The notes beneath the pieces are model-generated. The model was not told where the DNA came from. It searched no databases and worked only from the letters and a program-made list of their open reading frames with translations. A DNA stretch of 64,000 bases from NCBI RefSeq assembly GCF_900099815.1, contig NZ_FNCW01000005.1:62001-126000 (forward strand). The letters run 5' to 3'. A program made the position numbers and the translations under genes. This DNA comes from Psychroflexus sediminis. GTDB lineage: Bacteria > Bacteroidota > Bacteroidia > Flavobacteriales > Flavobacteriaceae. The stretch's first letter is position 1. Every line of letters starts with the position of its first letter. Of the stretch, positions 17,661-25,434 are shown in pieces.

Positions 17661-17994
17661 ATGTATAACAACTCAAAAATTATAAGAACCTGGAAAGGCT
17701 GGACGACTTTAGAAAATGCGCCTGTGTATGAAGCACTTTTGGTGAATAAAGTGTTTCCGACGATAAAAAAGAATGGAATCGACGGACTCGAGAAAGTGAG
17801 CATTGCCACTAAAACCAAACCCGATGAAGTCGAATTCTTTCTAAGACTTCAATTCGATACTATGGATTCTGTCAGGGCCTTTTGCAGGGGAAGATTTTGA
17901 GCAGGCCTATATCCCGGAACATGCAAAACGCGTTTTAAAGCGCTATGAGGCAACCGCTGAGCATTTTGAGTTGAAAAATGAATTAATTTTGTAA
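17661..17994 (+). pseudogene. Frameshifted antibiotic-biosynthesis-monooxygenase-like protein
   Basis: The frame from 17661 runs well for about 74 codons and then ends early. The coding sense continues one frame over, through GEDFEQAYIPEHAKRVLKRY to a stop at 17994. The break is at a T4 run (17880-17883): reading it as T3 gives an uninterrupted protein of about 110 residues with the small ferredoxin-like fold of ABM-type proteins (IIRTWKGWT, FLRLQFDTMDSVRAFAGEDFE). It could be a real one-base insertion or a sequencing error. Confidence 0.75.
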
Positions 17995-18045
17995 ACTTTA
18001 AAAAATAATATAATTTTAAATTATTAACCTCATCTTTAAATTATT

Positions 18046-18198
18046 ATGAAAACCATATCAAAAAGAGACCTAAAGATCTTTATTCTTGGATTCTTAAGTT
18101 TCTTAGTCATAAATATAATTTACGACTGGGAAGGTCATAAGGAATCGGCCATACGAGGATGGAATGATGCTAAAATGGGTAAGCCATTTCATCCTTAA
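18046..18198 (+). CDS. 50-residue single-helix membrane protein
   Basis: A short ATG frame encodes a 50-residue protein with a basic N-terminus (MKTISKRDLK), one membrane helix (IFILGFLSFLVINIIY) and a polar tail with DWEGHKESAIRGWNDAKMG. Small proteins with one helix and a similar W/G/D-rich tail occur widely in Flavobacteriia and have no known function. It lies between two damaged genes but is itself intact. Confidence 0.6.
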   Translation: MKTISKRDLKIFILGFLSFLVINIIYDWEGHKESAIRGWNDAKMGKPFHP

Positions 18199-18216
18199 TG
18201 TAACACTTATCGAAAA

Positions 18217-18630
18217 ATGAAAATCGAATTCATCAAAAGAAGACTTTATGCACACCTCATCATTGGTGGTTTATGGTTTGTTCTTGGTGTTACTGGTTTT
18301 ATTATTGGGGAAAATATTTACTGGTTTGGATACGGGTATTTAAGGATAGGAATTTTATATCTAGGTCATTTTTTATATGATCAAAAACATCAATATCTCA
18401 TCATTTAAAACGGAAGGATTACAAAAAACATACTTTACGGTATTAAGAATAAAATGGATGTACGTGAAATTCAGGAGATCAAAAAAGTTGGAGAAGATTA
18501 TATTCTTTAATCAGACACCAAGACCTTGAAAATTAATATCGATGTCATTGATAATACTTCGCTTTTAAAGTTAATGGAAGTTTTGAAAGAAATCGATTTA
18601 CCTTCAGAGAAATCATTTTTAGCCAACTAA
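18217..18630 (+). pseudogene. Degenerate first copy of a tandemly duplicated membrane protein gene
   Basis: The frame is the same length and pattern as the intact gene that follows (two membrane helices, then a soluble part ending DNTSLLKLMEVLKEIDLP). It is broken by in-frame TAA codons at 18406-18408 and 18508-18510. The intact copy has E (ENG) and K (ILKSET) at those places, so each stop is one substitution from GAA or AAA. A 63-residue product with the two helices could still be made. The spacing to the second copy is three bases. Confidence 0.8.
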
Positions 18631-18633
18631 AAA

Positions 18634-19062
18634 ATGAGAATAAAATATTTTAAAAAAAGACTTTACCTACAGCTTATTTTGGGCCTGCTATTTATTTCGT
18701 GTTGTATTTATTCAATTTTGTATAGCGATGATATTAGCATTTGGATTGGATACACTTATCTCGTAGTTGGTATTTTTCATATCGCTGATTTTTTCAAAAA
18801 TAACAGTCGATATATTATAATTGAGAATGGTAGCATTGAAGAAAAAAAGCTATTCGGAGCTAATACTAAAATGGGTTTTGATGAAATTCAAACTATTGAA
18901 AAGCTTGATGGAAATTATATTTTGAAATCGGAGACTAAAAAACTAGTGATTAAAACTGACTTGATTGACAATACATCGCTTCTTAAATTAATGGAGATTT
19001 TGAAAAACATCGATTTACCTCCCGAAAAAAACTATTTCATCAGGTTTAAAACCCAAAATTAA
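18634..19062 (+). CDS. Two-helix membrane protein with a small cytoplasmic domain (intact tandem copy)
   Basis: The 142-residue protein has a basic start (MRIKYFKKRLY), two membrane helices (about 11-30 and 34-52) and a soluble part of about 85 residues that looks like a PH-like or DUF-type beta-rich domain (YIIIENGSIEEKKLFGANTK). It is the working copy of a tandem duplication whose first copy has decayed. Its stop codon overlaps the stop of the convergent LigT-like gene. The family is not identified. Confidence 0.7.
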   Translation: MRIKYFKKRLYLQLILGLLFISCCIYSILYSDDISIWIGYTYLVVGIFHIADFFKNNSRYIIIENGSIEEKKLFGANTKMGFDEIQTIEKLDGNYILKSETKKLVIKTDLIDNTSLLKLMEILKNIDLPPEKNYFIRFKTQN

Positions 19063-19604
19063 TCCACAGCCTTCATTTCAAACTCTTTCAGAATATCCCA
19101 GGTTTTCCCGTTGTGTTTCAGTAAAAACAGACGGTCTGCCACAAATATCTCTTCAAAACTCCGACGGCTAAATTCTGCCCAGGCCTCATTAAATTTATCT
19201 TTGCTGAGATCCCGATAAGCAATGGTGATATGAGGGTTCATTTCTTTCTTCTCGCCTTCAGGTTTTTCTTCTATTAAATCTCTGGTCACTTCAAGAAGTT
19301 GCTCATGAAGCTTAACTATGGGTTGCGGGTGCAAAACATCGATGTAAATCACGCTAGCACGGAATGATCCAAAGCCGGAAAGCACGACCCGAAATGCAGT
19401 TTGCTGTTTGGTGAACTTCTCCAGGGTGGTAATGAATTCCGATTCCTTCTCATCCTCTACATTAAAGGGAATCTGAAGCGTTATGTGTGGCGGAAGGCGC
19501 AAGGCATGACTGGAGTCAAAACGCTCGGCCATTTCTTTTTTCAAAGCAGTGATCCCTGCTTTCAGTTCATCCTGTGGGATTAGGGCTATAAAATACATAC
19601 TCAT
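19059..19604 (-). CDS. 2'-5' RNA ligase family protein (LigT/2H phosphoesterase)
   Basis: The 181-residue protein has both HxT motifs that define 2H phosphoesterases: H40-I-T42 in LPPHITLQIPF and H125-I-T127 in MNPHITIAYRD. Enzymes of this superfamily open 2',3'-cyclic phosphates or ligate 2'-5' RNA ends. Members of this bacterial group mostly have unknown cellular substrates. It is cytoplasmic and about the normal length. The gene is convergent with the tandem membrane protein gene, and the two stop codons share bases 19060-19061. Confidence 0.85.
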   Translation of the reverse strand: MSMYFIALIPQDELKAGITALKKEMAERFDSSHALRLPPHITLQIPFNVEDEKESEFITTLEKFTKQQTAFRVVLSGFGSFRASVIYIDVLHPQPIVKLHEQLLEVTRDLIEEKPEGEKKEMNPHITIAYRDLSKDKFNEAWAEFSRRSFEEIFVADRLFLLKHNGKTWDILKEFEMKAVD

Positions 19605-19713
19605 AAAGTCAGTTTTTTAAGGTATCTGATTACTGTAAACTACAAATTTTAGACAGTTTGTATAGTTAGGATTATATTAAAAATGAATACCTTATCCTTT
19701 GAAGTTGATTCGC

Positions 19714-19866
19714 ATGAAAAAATACAGCCTCTTTTTTTTAGTTTTGATGGTTTCGTTGATTTCCTGTACCTCAACATCCGGTCAGGATTTGGGAGATGTA
19801 CGCTTTATCGTACTGGCGTTCCTGTTGCTGATCGTCGTCATCAGTGCTGTCGCTTCCAGAAACTAA
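19714..19866 (+). CDS. Small lipoprotein with a C-terminal membrane helix, 50 residues
   Basis: A short frame begins MKKYSLFFLVLMVSLISC, a lipoprotein signal peptide with a lipobox (LISC, Cys at residue 18). A short polar stretch follows (TSTSGQDLGDVR), then a second hydrophobic helix (FIVLAFLLLIVVISAVA) and RN. Tiny lipoproteins of this kind are common in Bacteroidota and easily missed. A longer overlapping frame from 19683 in another phase has no such features. The function is unknown. Confidence 0.65.
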   Translation: MKKYSLFFLVLMVSLISCTSTSGQDLGDVRFIVLAFLLLIVVISAVASRN

Positions 19867-19903
19867 AATCAAAACCCCTGTTTTCGAAATGGGATCAATA
19901 AAA

Positions 19904-19928
19904 AAAACCACTCTAAAAGAGTGGTTTT
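19904..19928 (-). terminator. Terminator of the DUF4382 lipoprotein gene (bidirectional)
   Basis: A 10-bp perfect stem (AAAACCACTC / GAGTGGTTTT) with a five-base loop lies 28 bases after the minus-strand stop at 19956 and is followed by a T run on that strand. It also ends transcription from the small plus-strand lipoprotein gene. Confidence 0.85.
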
Positions 19929-19955
19929 AATACGATATGGTTATACCTATACTTC

Positions 19956-20726
19956 TTAAAGTACAATTACTTCAAGGACAGTTGTTTCACCAATCACGAC
20001 CGTTACGTCGTTTACAGTTGCAGTAAGACCGCTTTCAGACTCTACTTCTAAGGTATACGTTCCTTCAGGAACTCCGTAAAGTAAAAACTCACCAGTCTCA
20101 TCTGTATACGCACTGATTTCTTCTCCTGAAGCATCATTGGTTGCCGTCACTTTTGTTTCAGTATCAAAAGGTTCAACAGAACCAGCTATGGCGCCGCTTT
20201 CTGCACTTGTCGTGATACGAATAACAGGCTTTAGCAAGTAACCTCCGTTACCTTGTGCAACAACAGACTCATCGACTTTAAAGTCCATGATAAAATCATA
20301 AAGCACACCAGGCTGCAGGTCATAATTCACGTTTAGTTTTAAACCGGACTGTTGAGCGCTAGGAGTTTGAAGTGCTATGACTTCACCACCGTCAAGAACA
20401 ACACTGTTCTCTGTACCTAAAACAAGACGAACCTGACTTAAATCTCCAGAGGGAATATCTTCATTTACAAGGCTAACAAAATTTCCTCCCGTAAGGGTAA
20501 GCAAATCATATACTCCTGCATTGGTCTCCAGCATGACAATTTCACCGTCGATAATAGCTTCAACGCCCACGACATCTATGAATACATTTTCATAGTCTCC
20601 TGGAGCATCAACTAAACGAACAGACATAGCCGAAGTACCTTCTGCTGTACTATCGTCAGAATCGCAACTGATCAAGGCCGCTGATACTACAAATACGCTT
20701 AAAATAAGTTTAAATAAATTTTTCAT
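19956..20726 (-). CDS. DUF4382 lipoprotein with a carboxypeptidase-regulatory-like domain
   Basis: The 256-residue product starts MKNLFKLILSVFVVSAALISC, a lipoprotein signal with a Cys at residue 21 and then acidic residues (DSDDSTAEG). A DUF4382 domain follows (about 30-170: SVRLVDAPGDYENVFIDV, FIMDFKVDESVV). It ends in a beta-sandwich of the carboxypeptidase regulatory-like type (about 175-256: GAIAGSVEPFDTETKVT, GEFLLYGVPEGTYTLEV). The protein should sit on the outer or inner membrane. Both domains are common in Bacteroidota surface lipoproteins, probably with carbohydrate or protein ligands. The frame continues 30 codons upstream, but only this start gives a signal peptide. Confidence 0.8.
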   Translation of the reverse strand: MKNLFKLILSVFVVSAALISCDSDDSTAEGTSAMSVRLVDAPGDYENVFIDVVGVEAIIDGEIVMLETNAGVYDLLTLTGGNFVSLVNEDIPSGDLSQVRLVLGTENSVVLDGGEVIALQTPSAQQSGLKLNVNYDLQPGVLYDFIMDFKVDESVVAQGNGGYLLKPVIRITTSAESGAIAGSVEPFDTETKVTATNDASGEEISAYTDETGEFLLYGVPEGTYTLEVESESGLTATVNDVTVVIGETTVLEVIVL

Positions 20727-21092
20727 TTCTTTTTGATTTTTAAAATTTATAAGACAAATACTATCTTCTATCAATATAACAATGCAAAAGCGAATGACCC
20801 TAGCTTTAACATACACATTCTTTTAGATTTTTTACCAGAAATAAGCCTTTCCACTGTAATGACTTAATGCTCAGAACCTTATTAAGGTGCAGAAATGATC
20901 GGTGAAGTTTCCCGTATAAAGAATTTTGGAATATGATCGTAAACTCAATTTCTTTAAGTGGTTAGTCTTCCGGTTTCAACCAAAGCCTTTGCATTCACCA
21001 GACTTTCTGGATGAGCATTAAGCGGACACTTGGTCTGGGTTATGCTATAGTTTCAAATGCTTGACTTATCTTTAAGGTTTAAAATAGCATAT
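20727..21092. other. 366-base divergent intergenic region
   Basis: This lies between the divergent DUF4382 and DUF885 genes. I see no gene of useful length and no perfect TAnnTTTG promoter. Both promoters must be here or overlap weak matches. Confidence 0.5.
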
Positions 21093-22805
21093 ATGAAATT
21101 AGTTTTATGTTTTTTGATCTCATTTGCAATGAGCATTTCAGCAGTGAGTCAGACCCAACCTCAGGCCCTGGATTCCATCATCAAGACCTATCAGGCACAT
21201 AAAGGCTATGACAGAGAAGCCTATCCACTAGGTTTGTATACAGAAACCTATTACAAGCAGGAAGCTGAATTTGCAAAAAAAATACTGACTGATTTAGCTG
21301 AAATTAATACAAGTGAGCTTTCGGAAACCGAACAAATTTCCCTGGAACTTCTGAAATTCAAACTACAGGAAACCATAGATTTTTATACCTACAAAGCCTA
21401 TTTAAATCCGTTGCTTTCCGACTCTGGTTTTCACCTCAGCTTGTCTTATCAAGTCAGAGACCTCAACACCTACGAACAGGTGAGAGACTACCTCAATACA
21501 CTCAATGCCATTCCTACTTATACAGATCAGCATTTGAAATTACTTCGGAAAGGGCTAAAAGAAGGCATCTCACAACCCCGAATTATCTTTGAAGGTTATG
21601 CGTCAACTTACGATTCACAAATCGTTGATGAGGCTGAAGACAGTTATTTCTTCGAACCTTTTGAAAACCTGCCCTCTACTCTATCCAAAACTCAGAAAGA
21701 TTCTGTTATCGAAGCTGCCAAACTGGCTATTGAAACGAGGGTCATCCCCCAGTTTAAGCGCATTAAAACCTTTTTTGAAACCGAATATTTACCCAGGACC
21801 AAAACCGCTTTAGGGGTTTCAGAAGGTCCGCAGGGCCAGGCTTACTACCAAAATAGATTGGATTATTACACGACTTTGGATTTGACCGCCGAAGAAATTC
21901 ACAACATAGGTTTAGGGGAAGTAGACCGCATCAACACAGAGATGAAATCTATTGTTGAAGAAGTTAACTTCGACGGCAACTTTGGTGAATTTATTGCCTT
22001 CTTAAGAACCGATGAGCAGTTTTATGCTGAAACCGGAGAAGAACTTCTGAAAGAGGCACGCGATATTGCCAAACGTATTGATGCCAAACTTCCTGCCTAT
22101 TTCAGAACTTTACCAAGGAAGCCTTACGGCGTTGCTAAAGTTCCGGACGCCATTGCTCCCCAATACACCACTGGACGCTATATTGGCGCTTCCAATAACA
22201 CTCAGCCAGGTTACTATTGGGTGAATACGTATAACCTATCCAACCGGCCGCTTTACGTGTTGCCGTCCTTAACCGCTCATGAAGCTGTACCTGGGCATCA
22301 CCTGCAAAACGCACTGAATGCTGAACTTGGCGATAGTATTCCCCAATTCCGCAGAAATATGTATTTATCGGCCTACGGGGAAGGCTGGGGCCTGTATTCC
22401 GAATTTCTGGCAGATGAAATGGGCATTTACACCACGCCTTACGAGCGCTTTGGAAAACTAACGTATGAGCAGTGGCGAGCCTGTCGACTCGTTGTAGATA
22501 CCGGTATTCATGCTATGGGCTGGACACGAGAGCAGGCTGTAGAGTATTTTATAAAAAACACAGCGCTGTCCTTACATAACATCAACACAGAAGTGGACCG
22601 CTATATCTCCTGGCCTGGACAGGCCGTCTCTTATAAAATTGGTGAAATCAAAATAAGAGAATTGCGACGGAAAGCCGAAAAAACTCTTGGTCCTGAATTT
22701 AACATCAGAGACTTTCACAAAGTGATTCTCGAGCAGGGTGTGGTTACCTTACCCATACTGGAACGACGTATTGAAGCTTATATCAGTGAAGTCAAAAAAA
22801 ATTAA
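21093..22805 (+). CDS. DUF885 family exported protein (putative zinc peptidase)
   Basis: The 570-residue product has a signal peptide (MKLVLCFLISFAMSISAVSQ) and a DUF885 domain over most of its length. A gluzincin-like metal site is visible: HEAVPGHHLQ near residue 405 and, about 35 residues on, the conserved GEGWGLYSEFLADEMG. DUF885 members are periplasmic and structurally related to M32/M3-type metallopeptidases, and some are annotated as dipeptidyl carboxypeptidase-like. The ATG at 21093 is preferred over the open ATG at 21057 because it starts the signal peptide. The next gene, a TM2 protein, follows after 39 bases. Confidence 0.85.
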   Translation: MKLVLCFLISFAMSISAVSQTQPQALDSIIKTYQAHKGYDREAYPLGLYTETYYKQEAEFAKKILTDLAEINTSELSETEQISLELLKFKLQETIDFYTYKAYLNPLLSDSGFHLSLSYQVRDLNTYEQVRDYLNTLNAIPTYTDQHLKLLRKGLKEGISQPRIIFEGYASTYDSQIVDEAEDSYFFEPFENLPSTLSKTQKDSVIEAAKLAIETRVIPQFKRIKTFFETEYLPRTKTALGVSEGPQGQAYYQNRLDYYTTLDLTAEEIHNIGLGEVDRINTEMKSIVEEVNFDGNFGEFIAFLRTDEQFYAETGEELLKEARDIAKRIDAKLPAYFRTLPRKPYGVAKVPDAIAPQYTTGRYIGASNNTQPGYYWVNTYNLSNRPLYVLPSLTAHEAVPGHHLQNALNAELGDSIPQFRRNMYLSAYGEGWGLYSEFLADEMGIYTTPYERFGKLTYEQWRACRLVVDTGIHAMGWTREQAVEYFIKNTALSLHNINTEVDRYISWPGQAVSYKIGEIKIRELRRKAEKTLGPEFNIRDFHKVILEQGVVTLPILERRIEAYISEVKKN

Positions 22806-22844
22806 ACGGAATCCCTATATTTAATTTATTATTAAAATAAAATT

Positions 22845-23177
22845 ATGAAAGACAAGACTGCTGCTGCGCTTTTAGCCTTTTTTATAGGAGGTATCGGCAT
22901 CCACCGCTTTTACCTAAACCAGGTTAGCCTGGGGTTTTTGTACCTTTTATTCAGCTGGACTTTAATACCCTTTATTGTGTCTTTCATAGATTTTATCGTG
23001 TTTCTGGTGATGGATAAAAGGACGTTTGATTATAAGTACAACAAGGGCATTTTGTTACAACAACAGACTTATTTTAAAAACAGTTCAAGTGAAGAAATTG
23101 AAAAGCTGTATAATTTGAAGATGAAAGGAATCATTTCAGAGGAAGAATTCAACAGAAAGAAAAGAGAGCTGTTGTAA
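22845..23177 (+). CDS. TM2 domain protein with a SHOCT-like tail
   Basis: The 110-residue protein begins with a TM2 domain: FFIGGIGIHRFYLNQVSLGFLYLLFSW, a second helix at about 38-60 and a DxxxFLVMD end. A polar linker leads to a short SHOCT-like motif at the C-terminus (EIEKLYNLKMKGIISEEEFNRKKRELL), which is often found in oligomerising membrane proteins. The role is unknown. It probably shares a transcript with the DUF885 gene. Confidence 0.8.
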   Translation: MKDKTAAALLAFFIGGIGIHRFYLNQVSLGFLYLLFSWTLIPFIVSFIDFIVFLVMDKRTFDYKYNKGILLQQQTYFKNSSSEEIEKLYNLKMKGIISEEEFNRKKRELL

Positions 23178-23403
23178 AAAAACAGCCAGCGTGCCGTTGT
23201 ATCCTATATACCTTTGGAGCATGATTCAAAAGTGTGGCCTTCATATAGAGTACCTAAAGGCACTTGGTTTTGTGGCTCCTTTCAGGTTACCAAGATGTAG
23301 TCTCTAAAGAGACTAGTTCAAACTTAACTTTTGAAACCGTATTTTGAGGAATAGCCTGGAATTTTTATTGTCAATTTCAAAAATTCCAAAGTCGAACTGA
23401 CAA

Positions 23404-23451
23404 GGTTCTCGATACACCCCCGACGAAAAGCGTCGGTGCACTAGAACTGCC
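23404..23451. repeat. Dispersed-repeat-like palindromic element (GTTCTCGATAC ... CTAGAACTG)
   Basis: An outer imperfect inverted repeat (GGTTCT ... AGAACT) encloses a perfect inner stem, CCGACG (23420-23425) with CGTCGG (23431-23436). The arrangement GTTCTCGATAC-stem-CT(A/C)GAACTG is one I recall from intergenic spaces of many Flavobacteriaceae. A single copy is seen here. Confidence 0.45.
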
Positions 23452-23473
23452 ATGGTTTGCGAGCTTAGCACAC

Positions 23474-23503
23474 AAAAAAAGACCAGCAGTTTTGCTGGTC
23501 TTT
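23474..23503 (-). terminator. Terminator at the end of the dcw cluster (after ftsZ)
   Basis: AAAGACCAGCA at 23478-23488 pairs with TGCTGGTCTTT at 23493-23503, with a T run on the minus strand. It lies about 24 bases beyond the ftsZ stop and is the only clear terminator in the division cluster. Confidence 0.85.
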
Positions 23504-23526
23504 ACACTATGATTCAATGACTTGGT

Positions 23527-25407
23527 CTAGTCTACATTATCATGCAGAAAAGAATTATTGGATCTAAAATTAAGATTATCCTTATCGCCTTCCACACTGG
23601 TTCTCGACAAAGAATTTCCTTCAATGCGATTATGATCTAATTCTATTCCTGCACGTTTGTAAGCGGGCTGCTTTTCGATCTCGTCGATATTGTTTGTATT
23701 TCTAAATTTATAGTTGAATTGTTTCATTTTAGCTTTTCGTTCTGCAGCTCTCTTAGCAAGTTCAGCCAAAGGTGTATTCATAGGATCCACGTCTTCACTG
23801 CTTTCCGTTTTAGAGGCAGGGGCTTCTACGGTGCGCCTAGTGAACTGAACTTCTTTAGGCTCCTCTACCGAAGGTTTTGGTTTTGGCGTTGGGGATGAAG
23901 CTGAGTTTTTGGATTCCTCTTCTTCCATAAACTCAGATAAATCATATTTTTTAATATCAGCATCGGAATTAGTCTTGAAAGAACTGACTTCTTCAGGTTC
24001 ATTAACTACAATATCTCTTGGAGATTCTGAGGTATAGGATTGCGGTTCATCTGCTTCCTCTTCATCGTTTTGAGAAAAATCAAAACTCAGCATGCCAGGT
24101 GAATCTTCTGTTTCTTTGATGGGGCGCTCTTCTATAATTTCGAAATCATCTTCATGTGCATTGACGATTTCAAAATCCACATCCAAGTGATTTACATTAA
24201 CCTCCTCGGATTCAGTATCCTCGGATTTGAACTCGTCTTCAAAATTCAATTCATGCATCACCTTGGGTTTTTCTTTTTGCTCGGAAGGCTTAGGTCTGGA
24301 CTGTGGAATATCTATATTGGATTGCTTCTTGAATCTGCCCGTGGACAAATTTTGCTCTATCTTCTGTTCATCCTCCAGGGTATGAATAATTTTTTTGGTT
24401 TCCGTGTTGACAATTTCATCTTGCTGCTCTGTATCAAAACCTGTAGCTATAACGGTTACTGAAATGGAATCTTCCAGGCTTTCATCATCACCAACACCCA
24501 TGATGATATTGGCACTGTTCCCGGCTTCAGCCTGAATATGATCATTGATTTCACCGATTTCATCTAAAGTGATTTCATCGGTTCCAGACACGATCAATAG
24601 CAATACATTTTTGGCGCCTTTAATTTTGTTATCATTCAATAACGGAGAATCCAGGGCCTTTTCAATAGCAATTTGAGATCTGTTGGTGCCAGAAGCTACA
24701 GCAGAACCCATGATAGCTGTTCCACTATTGCTCAGCACGGTTTTAGCATCACGTAAATCTATGTTTTGAGTGTAGTGATGTGTTATGACTTCAGCAATAC
24801 CTCGAGAAGCAGTGGCTAATACTTCGTCTGCTTTAGAAAACCCTGACTTAAAGCCCAGATTACCATAGACTTCTCTTAATTTATTATTATTGATAACAAT
24901 GAGTGAGTCGACATTGCTACGCAGTTCTTCCACTCCCAACTGAGCTTGCTCATTTCTGGTGCGCCCTTCAAATTGAAATGGAATAGTGACGATACCAACC
25001 GTAAGTATGTCCATTTCTTTAGCGAGTCTGGCAATAACTGGGGCTGCACCCGTACCTGTACCACCGCCCATTCCTGCAGTGATAAATACCATTTTGGTAT
25101 TAGTACTCAGCAGGCTTTTGAGATCTTCGCGACTTTCTTCTGCAGCCTGTTTACCGATATCTGGATTCGCTCCAGCTCCAAGGCCTTCTGTAAGGTCAAC
25201 CCCCAACTGTATTCTAGTAGGTACCGGACTGTTTTCTAAAGCTTGTGAATCGGTATTGCAAACCACAAAGTCAACGCCTTTAATACCCTGGCTAAACATG
25301 TGATTAATCGCGTTAGATCCTCCTCCACCTACACCGATAACTTTAATGACATTGGATTGATTTTTAGGAAGATCAAATGAGATGTTTTCAAATTCTTTCT
25401 GACTCAT
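23527..25407 (-). CDS. ftsZ: Cell division protein FtsZ with a long C-terminal linker
   Basis: FtsZ polymerises into the Z ring at midcell. The N-terminal GTPase core is intact, with GGGGSNAINHM near 27-37 and the tubulin signature GGGTGTG at 114-120. The T7-loop side also appears intact. The protein has 626 residues, against roughly 350-400 in most bacteria. The excess is an acidic, proline- and serine-rich linker from about residue 335 onward. The C-terminal peptide is NSFLHDNVD in place of the DIPxFLR-type tail, as I recall from other Flavobacteriia, so partner contacts may differ. It is the last gene of the dcw cluster, 27 bases after ftsA. Confidence 0.97.
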   Translation of the reverse strand: MSQKEFENISFDLPKNQSNVIKVIGVGGGGSNAINHMFSQGIKGVDFVVCNTDSQALENSPVPTRIQLGVDLTEGLGAGANPDIGKQAAEESREDLKSLLSTNTKMVFITAGMGGGTGTGAAPVIARLAKEMDILTVGIVTIPFQFEGRTRNEQAQLGVEELRSNVDSLIVINNNKLREVYGNLGFKSGFSKADEVLATASRGIAEVITHHYTQNIDLRDAKTVLSNSGTAIMGSAVASGTNRSQIAIEKALDSPLLNDNKIKGAKNVLLLIVSGTDEITLDEIGEINDHIQAEAGNSANIIMGVGDDESLEDSISVTVIATGFDTEQQDEIVNTETKKIIHTLEDEQKIEQNLSTGRFKKQSNIDIPQSRPKPSEQKEKPKVMHELNFEDEFKSEDTESEEVNVNHLDVDFEIVNAHEDDFEIIEERPIKETEDSPGMLSFDFSQNDEEEADEPQSYTSESPRDIVVNEPEEVSSFKTNSDADIKKYDLSEFMEEEESKNSASSPTPKPKPSVEEPKEVQFTRRTVEAPASKTESSEDVDPMNTPLAELAKRAAERKAKMKQFNYKFRNTNNIDEIEKQPAYKRAGIELDHNRIEGNSLSRTSVEGDKDNLNFRSNNSFLHDNVD

Positions 25408-25434
25408 AATTATATATTTTGGTTGGTATGCTTC

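Larger units (their letters stand above)
23178..23526. other. 349-base intergenic region between TM2 and ftsZ genes
   Basis: There is no gene here. It contains a perfect 7+2+7 inverted repeat (AGTCTCT AA AGAGACT) at 23299-23314, a dispersed-repeat-like stem at 23404-23451 and the ftsZ terminator at its right end. Confidence 0.65.

Noticed and set aside
24154-25303. Several plus-strand frames of 62-105 codons inside ftsZ
   Set aside because: They are shadows of the ftsZ coding frame, with no conserved features.
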